Positions 45,683 to 55,783 of a DNA stretch of 64,000 nucleotides are shown in pieces; the first letter of the stretch is position 1; each line of letters opens with the position of its first letter. The notes under the pieces were generated by a model. It searched no databases and was not told the origin of the DNA. It saw nothing but the letters and a program-made list of their open reading frames with translations. Both the position numbers and the translations under genes were made by a program. This stretch comes from Phlegmacium glaucopus. Taxonomy: Eukaryota; Basidiomycota; Agaricomycetes; Agaricales; Cortinariaceae. Where the stretch lies: assembly GCA_015039465.1 (NCBI GenBank), contig MU130701.1:280169-344168 (forward strand), given 5' to 3'.

Positions 45683-46900
45683 AGACCACTGTCGAACATA
45701 TATTCTCCAGCAGCAGCACAACTGATCACTGGCGGTAGCTTTGTCACGATGAAAGTCCGAAGAAGGCGGCGTCTTCCAAACTCATACAACTGGTACTGAA
45801 GGGCGAAAGAGTGAGTATTGTGGAAATCCAATAGTCTAAGTACCATAAAGGTTGGGGAAATGATTGCTCCAGGTCCTATCCACAACTGCAGAACGATGTG
45901 ACCCAAATGCCACCCAAAGACTCGCAAAACTGGCCTCGAGGCAATCTTGGATTGGGTCCAAGGACTTGAAGACTGTTATTTCAGTGGCTCTACGGCTCAG
46001 CAGGTGCAGGAAAATCCGCTATCAGACCATCAATACGAATTGAAGCTCACTCTTTGCCGCTAGTTTTTCTTTTCGGGAACTGCAGCGGGTCCCTGTGATA
46101 ATTCTCGTTTTATCGCTACACTTATATATCAGCTTTGCCTGTCCATCCCAGAAATCTGGGCTTACTCGAGGACTCTGTAGAACTCGATTCCAATATCTTC
46201 TCAAGAGAATTAGCTTCGGAAATTAACTATCGAACCATTGTCCCACTTGTACGAAGACCTCGGCTAGTATCAATGCTCATCATTTTAGACGGGTGTGCTT
46301 CAGAAACCTACGATCCAGTGTTCTGTGTCGAAGATTCTTGCGAAGAAGCTCCCAATTCCTATGCTTTTCCTTGTTGCAAGTCGACCTGAGTCCTGTATAT
46401 GTGGGGTTTTTAACGGCAGAGCCGATGGCCTTCAATAACAACTACCTTTGATGATGCCTACAAAGCTGATGCCGATATCAAAGCATTTCTAACGAAATTC
46501 AATGTCCACTGAGACGTCAATTGCCCCGACATCAATCAACATTGATTACTGAATATTGGTCGCCTGGTTCGTAAATCATTAGGTCAATTTATCTATGCTT
46601 CCACGGTTATGAAGTACGTTGGATCTCCTCGTCATTGGCCTACGGATCATCATATTTGGGATTATGAGCCGTGGAAAGGATACTCCATTTGTCGACCCTT
46701 GATGCATTATACACCCACAAAATTTCTTCGATAGAAGATATCAAGGTGTTAAAACTTTTTAGTGCTCTTTTCCTTCCGAAGATATCACTAGTTCGAAAGT
46801 TTTCGGCCTTCATTGAGGCCCTACGACCTGGTAACTTAACAATTAATTGTCCTGCATTCGATTCTGGATATTCCAGCCAAAGTGGAATCAGGCGACTCAA
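45683..46900 (+). pseudogene. Decayed NACHT NTPase copy
   Basis: This is a degraded relative of the NACHT genes at 49712, 57597 and 61434. Recognisable pieces in order are the N-terminal ITGGSFVT segment (about 45725), the IAPG..HN segment, the P-loop region GSAGAGKSAI (about 45996-46025), LCLSIPE, the Walker B-like IILDGCASE (about 46278), an RPESCICGVF equivalent, VRKSLGQFIYASTVMKYV (about 46569-46620) and SPRHWPTDH. Frameshifts, stops and internal deletions break it throughout, for example inside the P-loop exon and after GDLN. It ends within a divergent stretch before the transposon at 47058. It is closest to the 57597 copy in the C-terminal part (SSLVRKS.AFIEAL). Confidence 0.85.
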
Positions 46901-47049
46901 ATTTCTGGTTTGCTTATGTTCAGATGACAGTTTACGAGTCCTATTTATAGGACTCGTTCTTTTATGGAGCGGTCTGTGTAATTCGCATTATAACGATAAT
47001 TCATATTCCTTTCTACGGCTGCATCTTATTCGTCTTCTCTTTCGCCCAC

Positions 47050-47057
47050 CCATCCAC
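47050..47057 (+). repeat. Target-site duplication, left (CCATCCAC)
   Basis: The 8 bp CCATCCAC directly precedes the terminal inverted repeat of the element at 47058-47843 and is repeated perfectly at 47844-47851. An 8 bp duplication is characteristic of hAT transposition. Confidence 0.85.
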
Positions 47058-47131
47058 TAGGGTTGCCGAAGTTCAGTTCGGTTCAGTTCGGGACCCATTT
47101 TCTCAGAACCAGAACCAGAACCACTTAGGAA

Positions 47132-47164
<33 letters not shown>

Positions 47165-47843
47165 TGAACCAACAGAACCGGTTCTCTTGGTTCGGTTCTG
47201 GTTCAGAACCAGTTCGAACCATAAGAACCAGTTAAAAATAGACTTCTGTTAGGATATCACCAATTAGACAAGAAATTCTCATTTTAAATTTTATTTTCTA
47301 AAATTACATCTTATTTCTTAGAAATAAATATATCTTGAAATTTGAGGCCAGAATTTTGTAGTATTGGTGTTATAACTATGACATCACTAAAAGTAAACAT
47401 GAAAAGAAAAAATACTACTAAACCATTTTGCCAACTAGTGACAACCTTGAATTGGATTCTTGCAATAGGAGTATAATTAATATTAATAAAACCCAAAGTT
47501 ATAAAGTAAATGAGACATATTATTGATTATGTACTATGCCAGACCAAAGGATGATGTACTTCTGATTGGAAATATATAGTGTTGGTGACTTGCATAAATA
47601 TTTTCATTATAGATACAGGTACAATGTGTCATTTAACATGCAAATAAGTAGATATCTTACTTAGGTATTTGCCTTGGGATAAAGTGGTTCAGAACTGGTT
47701 CTCAGATTTCTGGCCAATCCAGAACCAGAACCAGAACCAGATGGCTGGGGGTGAACCAGAACCAGAACCAAACCAGAACCACGGTTCGGTTCAGCTGGTT
47801 CTGGTTCTCTGGACTGGTTCAGAACTGAACTTCGGCATCCCTA
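47058..47843. mobile_element. hAT-type MITE, 786 bp, with AACCAG hexamer arrays
   Basis: The ends are inverted repeats of about 21 bp with one mismatch (TAGGG[T/A]TGCCGAAGTTCAG), flanked by the perfect 8 bp duplication CCATCCAC. Subterminal regions are filled with AACCAG/CTGGTT hexamers in both orientations (about 47100-47235 and 47687-47825). The centre is A/T-rich and encodes no transposase. The element is therefore non-autonomous and needs a hAT transposase from elsewhere. The intact target duplication and good ends suggest a fairly recent insertion. Confidence 0.88.
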
Positions 47844-48442
47844 CCATCCACGACCCTTTTTATCTTATTTCAGCATTCTCTTTAACCCACCTGCCACTAC
47901 CCATGCATCTCCTCTGCTCATTAGTCTGTGCAGGCGCGAGGTAGATTATCTCACTCTTATATAGAGTCAGGTTTCCATTGACACCATAATTTACATACAC
48001 AATTCATTTGATATCTTTTCAGGTACGCTTCAAGATCTAAGTATTCAGACTAACGAGCAGAGGAATTACTGGTTTTTCCGTAGTCATTCCTCCGCTCATC
48101 CCTGGTCGACGGAATCAGAATCTAAGGAAATGCGATTTCGGATAGAGAATCTCTTGGCCTTAGGTTTTTTCCTTCGTCGCTACCACTCCCAGAACAGTTA
48201 GTAAGTTATTTAGATTGAATTGTACTTTTCTAGCATATCAAAGACATTGTAGACAAGCAACATATAGTACTGGACAAGTAGAAACAAGGAATCCTATATT
48301 TTGACCGTTAGCAAAATTGTTGACGCTTAATGCGCCGGCAAACGCCCGGGTCTATTTTTCCCACGGTCATCGCCATTGTTCCATTTTTCCCCTCAACGCG
48401 TCTACTAATGAGTGATTTCGAGAAGCGGTGTGTAACTCGGTT
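47844..48442. other. Sequence beyond the MITE, possible split gene remnant
   Basis: The frame that ends at the left MITE border (…RPPIH) continues in phase on this side (DPFYLISAFSLTHLPLP) if the element and one duplication copy are removed. It then reaches a GTAGAT donor near 47942. A 180 nt open stretch after a CAG near 48022 (LQDLSIQTNEQRNYWFF) ends in a TAG near 48200. No family was recognised, so this may be a disrupted gene or chance. Confidence 0.3.
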
Positions 48443-48997
48443 TAGGGCTGCGCACCGGCCATACTACGGGTACGGCCGTTAAATTACGGCCGCAAATTTC
48501 TCCCTCCAACCCTGGACGGTACGGCCAGGTAGGAAAATGGCCATAAATGGGTACTACGGCCGTCAGCACACTACATACAACGACTACTGCGAGTAAGAGT
48601 TTTTTTTAAAAAAAAATAGGTTATGAGTAATGTAGTATATTTAATTGTATAAAAAATACATTTTGTAGTGCAGCGGACGTCGAATGGAAGATATTCATCA
48701 TTATTTGACAAAAATAGATCGGCCGGCACAGAGTTTGAAATACAGAAGGCGAAGCAAGGCAACTAAAAATGCGATTTTCAATTGATTTATCACACAAATA
48801 ATTAATTTAAAATGACATGGGCCCGAACGCAATGCAATTCGTGCCAAATACCCACAAATTTCACACAAAAATACCCACACACCCGTCAACCCGTATGACG
48901 GCCGTCAAAAGCTGAGCTCAAGGTCCAAACGGGACGGGTGTTTACCCGTAAGAACCGGCCGTCGTACCCGTCGTTACGGGTACGGTGCGCAGCCCTA
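48443..48997. mobile_element. MITE-like element, 555 bp
   Basis: Perfect 15 bp inverted ends (TAGGGCTGCGCACCG) bound a 555 bp segment with G/C-rich subterminal repeats of the type TACGGGTACGG and TACGGCCG in both orientations, and an A/T-rich centre. The ends resemble those of hAT elements. No clear 8 bp target duplication flanks it (ACTCGGTT left, GGAGGGGC right), so it is either old, rearranged or inserted with loss. No transposase is encoded. Confidence 0.75.
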
Positions 48998-49711
48998 GGA
49001 GGGGCTCGTAAGTGCCATGCGAGCAATGGCCCTCAGGCTATGTTTAGTCATTATGTACGTATGCATTGATGGACTTGGGTAAAAATCCAAATCAAACAAC
49101 AAGGCGGCGGCGGACATTGACGTTGTGGCAGTGATACAACTGGGTCTAAGCTGGATTAGATTGATTCATTGACTCGGAACAGAACATAGCTATTTGCACG
49201 GGCTTCGCCAGCAGCCGTGTATACATGTGACAACAAGAGACACCAAACTTTCATCCCAAGTCACACTTGGACTACTCCATGCTAGACCAGTAAAGCTTCC
49301 ATGCCCCTAGGTCACAGTGAACCCTCTTAGATCCTTTTGGAGGGTCCAGCAATGCCAGGGTCATCATTATCACTTTCTGGATAGGAGATATCACTTTGAG
49401 GCGGATAAGATTGTCATCCAAATTGAGAACTTCACAACAACCTTCACAACAACTTACGACAATTATCTAACATATACAACAGCTTCGCAACAATTCCTTT
49501 TTGCTGAGAGTCACAGGCCGCTGGTCACCCGACTCCTTTGTCTTTTGTGGCTGTGATTTTTTTACACTTTGACAATGTTGGGATCAATACATAGTAATAG
49601 TCTGGCAGCGCTCTGGCCATGGCTATACATTCCGACCAGTGCATCGCGTGGGTATAAACGCTGTGAATTAATTGACTTTTCTGGCTCTGATGCTTGTACT
49701 TGCTGAGGACG
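48998..49711. other. Intergenic and upstream region of NACHT gene 1
   Basis: No gene is supported. From about 49505 to the ATG at 49712 the sequence is related to 61220-61433 upstream of NACHT gene 3 (shared GAGTCA, CTGGTCACCCGA, TTTTGTGGCTGTGAT-like, GACCAGTGCATC and GACTTTTCTGGCT stretches), so the promoter was duplicated with the gene. Confidence 0.5.
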
Positions 49712-52524
49712 ATGACTCTGAGCAAAGCGGATGCAGGACCTAGTCATCGTACTCCGACCTTTTCCCCTTCAAAGTTCTCCATACGGCATGGTTCATCGAG
49801 CCACACAAAGACAGAGACCACTGCCGAACATGAAAAATCCAGCAACACGATGATCACTGGCGGTAACTTCATCACCGTGACAGTGGACGAAAGCGGCGTC
49901 TTTCAAAACAATACAAATCTCATAACTGAAGGACGAAAGGGTAAGTATTGGGCAATTCTATTATGCATTATTATCTTAAATACCATAGGGATGCGCAAGC
50001 TTGGAAAAATAATTGCTCCAGGTGCTTTTCACAACTCAAAAGAACGACGTGACCCCCCAAAATGTCATCCAAAAACTCGCGAAGTGGTTCTGAAGGAAAT
50101 CATGAATTGGGTTCAAAGACTTGAAGGCGAAGAGAGACGCTGTTATTTCATGTGGCTCTACGGCTCAGCAGGTGCAGGAAAATCCGCTATCGCCCAGACC
50201 ATCGCCGAGCTATGCCACGAATTGAAACTCCTTGCCGCTAGCTTTTTCTTTTCGAGAACAGCAGCGGGTCGTAGTGACCATTCTCGTCTTATCGCTACGC
50301 TTACATATCAACTTTGCCTGTCCATCCCGGAAATCCGGACCCACGTCGAGGACGCTATAGAAGTCGATCCAAATATCTTCTCACTTTCTCTAGAGGACCA
50401 GCTTCGGAAACTGATTATCGAACCATTGTCTCACTTCCACGATAACCCCAGTCAGTATCATGGCCGCATACAACCAAAGTTCATCATTATCGATGGTCTC
50501 GATGAATGTGCTTCAGCAATCGACGTTCAGCATTACGTGTTGCAGATTCTTGCCGACAAACTCCCAATTCCTATGCTTTTCCTCGTTGTAAGTCGTCCTG
50601 AGCCCTATATACGTGGGTTTTTTACGACAGAGCCGATGGAATCAATAACAACCACCCTTGCCCTCGACGATTCCTACCTACCCGATGATGATATCAAAGT
50701 ATTTTTAGAAGCGAAATTCGATGCCATTAAACGAGACCACCCAGCAAGGGACCAATTGCCCGAATTGTGGCCATCGGCAGGCAACATCGACCATCTTGTT
50801 CGTAAATCATCGGGTCAATTTATTTATGCTTCTACGGTCATGAAATATATTGAATCACCTCACCATTGGCCTACGGATCGACTGGGGGTCATATGTGAGA
50901 TCATGAGCCGTGGAAACGACACTCCATTCGCCGATCTTGATGCGTTATACACCCACATATTTTCTTCGGTGGGAGACATCAATAAGGTATTGGAAGTCCT
51001 TAGCGTTCTTCTCCTTGTGAAGACTTCAATAGTGCTGATGGATTCGGCGCTCATTGAAGACCTTCTCGGTCTACGAAGTGGTGACTTGAAGATAACATTG
51101 ATCGATCTGCATTCGATTCTGGCCATCCCAGATCAAGCAGATGCAGGCGAGATACGGGTTCTACATGCGTCTCTTGGAGACTTTCTTCTAGATCAATCAC
51201 GTTCTGGGAAGTATCATATCAACAAGGGACATGCTCATGCCAACATAACACAACATCTTATGAGGTGTACCCCCCAGCAGGTTACAGGCAACCATACGCA
51301 TTTGTCTCAAGCATTGTTGGATTCTGAAAATTTCCTACTCTACAATCTTTCAATCGCCAATTTTATCGTGCACTGTACACAATCATACCCTACTGCGGAA
51401 CTCTTGAATGCGCTCTGGAGTTTCAACATATCTGCCTTTTGGAAACTTTATACTCCACTCTGGAACGAGGTATGCGGATTCATGGATGAGGTTCAAATCC
51501 ATGCAGCAGGCTCGGACCATATTTCGCCCAAAGCATCTCTAGCTTCTCGATTATCAGACCTTTTTACTTGGCTGAAAAATAATGTATGTCATCCCTTCGT
51601 CGGGCCGCAATGCTGACTGACGTAAATCGGTTTCGTTATTTAGGGGTCTAGCAATGAAGGACAAGACTTGTATTCCCGCTATATGCTCACTTGGGATCAG
51701 TACATTCAACATTCTCTAACCAAATTATCTCTCAGACCGATCGAGACCCAATGTATGATCTTGTTTATTTTGCCGCAATTTCGCGAGAACTACCATCAAG
51801 CGCGAGATATTTTTACTTACGACACAATTGGCCCCGAATATCAGTCACTGCTGAATGTTTCTTCCACCCTCGAATACCACAATGGCGACCGCAGGTATGA
51901 TCTCCTGCTGAGAGACTTCTTTAGTGACCCCAGCCGTTCTGGTCTATTTTACTTGGATGGCGATAAATATGCAAGGTTTGCCATAACATTTACGAAATAT
52001 CTCATTGAACGGTTCCGGTACGTATGTGATTCCGTAAAAGCATTTTCTTGCTCTCACTTGCTCAACAATACAGTGCAACATGGGATTCCTGGTTGAATTT
52101 GGAACGCGACTTATCTTGCCTCTCCACGCTATTATCAAGGACATCCTATTCGAAAGAGCTCGCAACTCTCTTGGATTCAACATTTCGTCGCGTGGTTAAG
52201 GTCCACAGACCTCAAATAGCACAAAAAGTGGCTGATATTATAAAAACATACTGTAACAGTGTGAGTTACCTCTTATTCTTTTCTTGGCCATTGCAACTGT
52301 TTGACATAGCTCATCAACAGCCCCAGTCTTCCGGGAATTGTTATGCTGCTTTTCATGCCCAAGATAGCCACACTGTCAGCAAGCTCAATTCTTGCAGAAA
52401 GGACCCAACCACACTCACATCCAAACCCTCCTCTGCGCCACCTCCCGCATGTGAAAGAAACAATGGACGACATACTGGGACGGCCTTTTCAAATTTTAAA
52501 TCTCACAAATTCCAAGGTGATTAA
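49712..52524 (+). CDS. NACHT NTPase 1 (NLR-like, no C-terminal repeats)
   Basis: This is an STAND-class P-loop NTPase of the fungal NACHT family, proteins implicated in recognition and programmed cell death. The exons are 49712-49940, 49989-51583, 51644-52017, 52074-52260 and probably 52321-52524 (about 862 residues). The N-terminal GGNFITVTVDESGVFQNN region and AFHNSKERRDPPKCHPKTRE precede Walker A GSAGAGKSAIAQTIAE (about residue 140). Walker B is FIIIDGLDECAS, followed by the VVSRPEPYIRGFF sensor region and the winged-helix-like SSGQFIYASTVMKYIESPHHW. The C-terminal 350 residues (YSRYMLTWDQYIQHSLT, YDLLLRDFFSDPSRSG) lack WD, ankyrin or TPR repeats. The 48 nt first intron has no stop here, but the 61434 copy has one. 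The last exon differs from gene 2 and is uncertain. Confidence 0.85.
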
Positions 52525-52566
52525 GACTCTTGACCCATGATCTTGAAACTAAGATGCAACGCCTCC

Positions 52567-53395
52567 AGAAATACCTACCGCCAAAATCTGCACAACTCAC
52601 CACCAAGAATTCCTTGAGGCGAACAAAGACGCCAGTCCTGTTAAACACCTGTCGAGGTTGGACTTGAACGGGGGTAGGGTATGTATATGATGTACCGGCT
52701 ATAGCTCGCAGACCATCCTGCTGATAAAGACAATCAAGGAACCTCCGAGTGCCTCAACAAGTCAGTCACCCATTTATCCCTCTACCACAGGCCCCACGGT
52801 TCCTCAGGCTACGACCACACTTCTCCTGGCAACGCCCCCGGCAACACCTAAAATCCGTACAACTCACCACAAACAATCGCGAGAATTCCTTGAAGTAAAC
52901 AAAGATGCCAATCTTCTTAAACACCTGCCGAGGTTGAACTTGAACGGGAGTAGAGTAAGTGTACGGTGTACCAGCGCTCGCAGATCATTCCGCTAATAAA
53001 GATAATCAAGGAAGCCCTGAGTGCCTCAACAAGTCAGTCACCTATCCATCCCTTTACCACAGGCTCCACAGGCACTTGGGCTACGACCACACTTCTCCCA
53101 GCAACACCTCCAGCAACACCTACCACCAAAATTCGCACAGCTCACCACAAACAAATTCGGGCATTCCTTGAAGTGAACAAAGACACCCATCCTCTTAAAT
53201 GCCTGCCGAGGTTGAACATCAATGGGAATAGAGTAAGTGAACAGTATACTGGTTATAGCTCATAGACTTCCGCTGATAATGACAATCAAGGAAGCCCTAA
53301 GTGCCTCAACAAATCAGTCACCTATCCATCCCTTTACCACAAGCCCCACGGTCACCCAGGCCACAACCACATTTCGCCCAGCAACACCTGTTACC
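52567..53395 (+). repeat. Tandem array, three units of about 275 bp
   Basis: Each unit contains an A part (IKEALSASTSQSPIHPFTT-like coding, at about 52725, 52998 and 53282) and a B part (KIRTTHHKQ.R.FLEVNKD, LPRLNLNG-like, at about 52583, 52849 and 53127). The third A part is the N-terminal coding region of the gag-like/SH3 gene starting at 53279. Upstream A parts have ATAAAGA in place of its ATGACA start. Each B part ends in a GTA.GT donor-like site followed about 30 nt later by an AG. Confidence 0.85.
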
Positions 53396-54841
53396 CCCCT
53401 GCGTATCAGAGCAAAACCACCCCTGCCTGCCCCTGCCTTAGTCCCCAACAACCATGTCAATATAGTACCACAAACACCCCTTGCGTCTCCTAATAGATGC
53501 ACCGGCCCCATAAGCATGACGCTGTTCCCTGCACCCATTGGTGGCTTCCCGATGATCCAAGGATTGACAGACATGGACATGAGGGCAAACATTAGTCCAA
53601 ACAGCTTGGCTTTCTGGAAGGGATACAAAGGTGCTGCAGTCCTTGCATATGTTCCTCATAGCAAACCCGAAACAGAATCTTCGCCCCAAGTCATAAAGAT
53701 CCAAAATCTCATCCAATCTGTCGTCAACGCACCTGGTCTTATCGTTAGTACTCCACAGTACGTTGATGCTGGGCACCTAGTCAAGAAACCAATATACCCC
53801 TTCTTTATAGGGGGCATATCTAATGGCCAAATGCAATTACTACTGGAGCGGATCTGCTGGAGTACCTCCACTATCACCTTCTTCACTGCCCCTATCACAC
53901 CATTTGTGTCAGACTTTGTCATGACTCTCCAGTCCTCCTGGAGGCACCAGAATGTCCTGCTCACTAGTACTCGTGAAAATGAGTTAGCCATAGCTGAAGT
54001 TGTCAAGGATGTTATACGTACGAACGACACGCTCCATCAATTTCTCACTAACCATTACGATGCCCTGCCTGGCTGTCCTATAATTGAGGAAGCCATCAAC
54101 TATATTGTTGGCTCTGTCCGAGTCGTTGGCCTCAATGCTACGGTCCCGGGGGAACCTGTCACGCTTTTCAACATTTTTGCTATCTCTCCTAGCAACGACG
54201 CAGCCACCTATGAAAACTGGATCCTTCAGCTCCGAAACATTACCTACTTCTCCCAGTGGGGAACCCTTACTGCGAAGGAACCCTTCAGCTGCAACTGTTG
54301 TAAGTCTACCGACCATCCAGAGGTACTCTGCCCTTTCAAAGCCATCCCAAGTTTCCCCGCCACCCCTACTTCTGACTTACACTCAGTCGACAGAAATGAT
54401 GCACCAAAAGGAGTGGTGCCACTTGTGTCCTTGTGTGAGAGGAAGAGGCTTGTGCCATCCGTGCCAAATGCATCCAATAGCGCATTCACCAGCTTAAACT
54501 GGTATCGAGTACACTCACTTGGGAGCCAGATTGGATCCTTTCCGAGTCGCGTCGAACTCGATACAGATGTGAAACGGGCTCGGCTGATGAAAGTCGTAGG
54601 CCTCTTCACACCGAATCGTCCAGACGAATTGCACATCAAGATTGGAGAAACCGTCCGCATTATCAAGGAGTACAAAGATGGGTGGTGCTATGTGAAATTT
54701 TTAGGCAGAAGGGATGCGCCAAAAGGAGTAGTGCCACTTGTGTGCTTACAGGAGAGGAAGAGGCTTGTGCGACCCATGCAAAATGCATCCAACCAGTGGA
54801 GGCGAAATTTGCACTATTTTTTCGGTGATGCAGACGACTGA
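53279..54841 (+). CDS. Gag-like knuckle protein fused to an SH3 domain (chimeric)
   Basis: The single open frame of 520 residues starts at the ATG at 53279, inside the last unit of the upstream tandem array. The N-terminal 100 residues are Thr/Pro-rich. The middle (residues 100-345; NSLAFWKGYKGAAVLAYVPH, FTAPITPFVSDFVMTLQSSW) resembles a large agaric family of retroelement Gag-like proteins. Its knuckle-like motif CNCCKSTDHPEVLCPF (about residue 340) is typical of them. The C-terminus (SLNWYRVHSLGSQIG, then VVGLFTPNRPDELHIKIGET, DGWCYVKFLG, GVVPLVCL, about residues 435-500) is an SH3 domain. An extra partial copy of the SH3 end (DAPKGVVPLVSLCERKRLV) sits between the knuckle and SLNWYR. This suggests assembly by duplication or exon capture. 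It lacks introns, unlike its neighbours. Confidence 0.7.
   Translation: MTIKEALSASTNQSPIHPFTTSPTVTQATTTFRPATPVTPLRIRAKPPLPAPALVPNNHVNIVPQTPLASPNRCTGPISMTLFPAPIGGFPMIQGLTDMDMRANISPNSLAFWKGYKGAAVLAYVPHSKPETESSPQVIKIQNLIQSVVNAPGLIVSTPQYVDAGHLVKKPIYPFFIGGISNGQMQLLLERICWSTSTITFFTAPITPFVSDFVMTLQSSWRHQNVLLTSTRENELAIAEVVKDVIRTNDTLHQFLTNHYDALPGCPIIEEAINYIVGSVRVVGLNATVPGEPVTLFNIFAISPSNDAATYENWILQLRNITYFSQWGTLTAKEPFSCNCCKSTDHPEVLCPFKAIPSFPATPTSDLHSVDRNDAPKGVVPLVSLCERKRLVPSVPNASNSAFTSLNWYRVHSLGSQIGSFPSRVELDTDVKRARLMKVVGLFTPNRPDELHIKIGETVRIIKEYKDGWCYVKFLGRRDAPKGVVPLVCLQERKRLVRPMQNASNQWRRNLHYFFGDADD
54398..54477 (+). repeat. Partial SH3-end duplication, copy 1
   Basis: The 80 bp here and the 80 bp at 54713-54792 encode DAPKGVVPLV.L.ERKRLV...NAS in the same frame, with about a dozen differences. 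The second copy is the natural end of the SH3 domain; the first stands alone. Confidence 0.85.
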
Positions 54842-55783
54842 TAATACGGATTAACACAAGAATTAAATTGCGAACGGACCCACCCTTTGACTCTCCAAAG
54901 CCAAGTAAGGTGCAAGAGCTAACCGAAAGGACGGCCGGGAACCCCCAACAGATCACCTCAATGATGGTCTGGGAAGCGTTAAGGGGTAGCTCCTTGAACT
55001 GCTCCACGGAATCGACTAGGTGACGCGACATATGGATGTAGGACTCGAAGATATTGTTGAAAGGACCGTCGATTTCAATGCGGAGTTGAAGCAGAAGCAT
55101 AAGACAATGAGCGGGGCTTGGATTTACTAAAATCGCCTAATCCCCAGTCGTCGTCGTCACAGATAGTAGTCGTAGACGTAGAGCTGATTGCATTCGCATT
55201 ACTCGGTTGAACACGGTGAACGACCAGGCGTCCAAATCGCATATCCACCTCCAGAGACGGATGAATCGGACAAAGATCGAGAAGTGCGTGCAGTCCCGCC
55301 GGTCGATGCAGTAGGATTTGAACCAAGAGCAGGTGCGATCGAGAGATCTGTCTTGACGAAGGTACATGGGAAAGGGACGGCAGAGGATGTGGACAAGGCA
55401 TCCGAAGCCGCCACTCCATTGGTCGCCATTTCAAAGTTGTTGGAGAGGTGAGAGACGTCGGATGTGTCTAGAAGTTGAACAATGGCAAGCAGGGCTGACG
55501 AGTCGAGTACTGCGATTCATTAGATGGACAGAAGGAAGAAAAAAGTGGTACTACCCCAGTCATACGTCGAAGTTACGGGAAAGAGAGTAGAATTCAGACC
55601 TTGCGCCGGCATTAGAGGATCTGGAGCCTTTATATTTCGAAGAGCATATGTACTTGTAGTGAAAGCTGAAGGTGCAAACGAAGGACAGTGTTGTGTTATG
55701 CGGAGAATGAACTTGATTTATGATACTTAAATCCATTCCTGGTTCAGGTCAAACGCTCAGGTAGTTAAAGACCGTGTTCTTAT
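54842..55783. other. Intergenic with unsupported minus-strand frames
   Basis: The minus strand has open stretches (55434-55075 and 55100-54850) that contain plausible coding-like text such as EIDGPFNNIFESYIHMSRHL, but no family motif or clear splice pairs. It may be a remnant of a gene. The promoter of the F-box gene must lie in the last part. Confidence 0.3.

Noticed and set aside
52132..52199. Alternative frame for the NACHT gene 1 C-terminus ending in a TAA at 52197
   Set aside because: The other frame (…KELATLLDS…VADIIKTYCNS) is conserved in all three NACHT copies and continues across splice sites.
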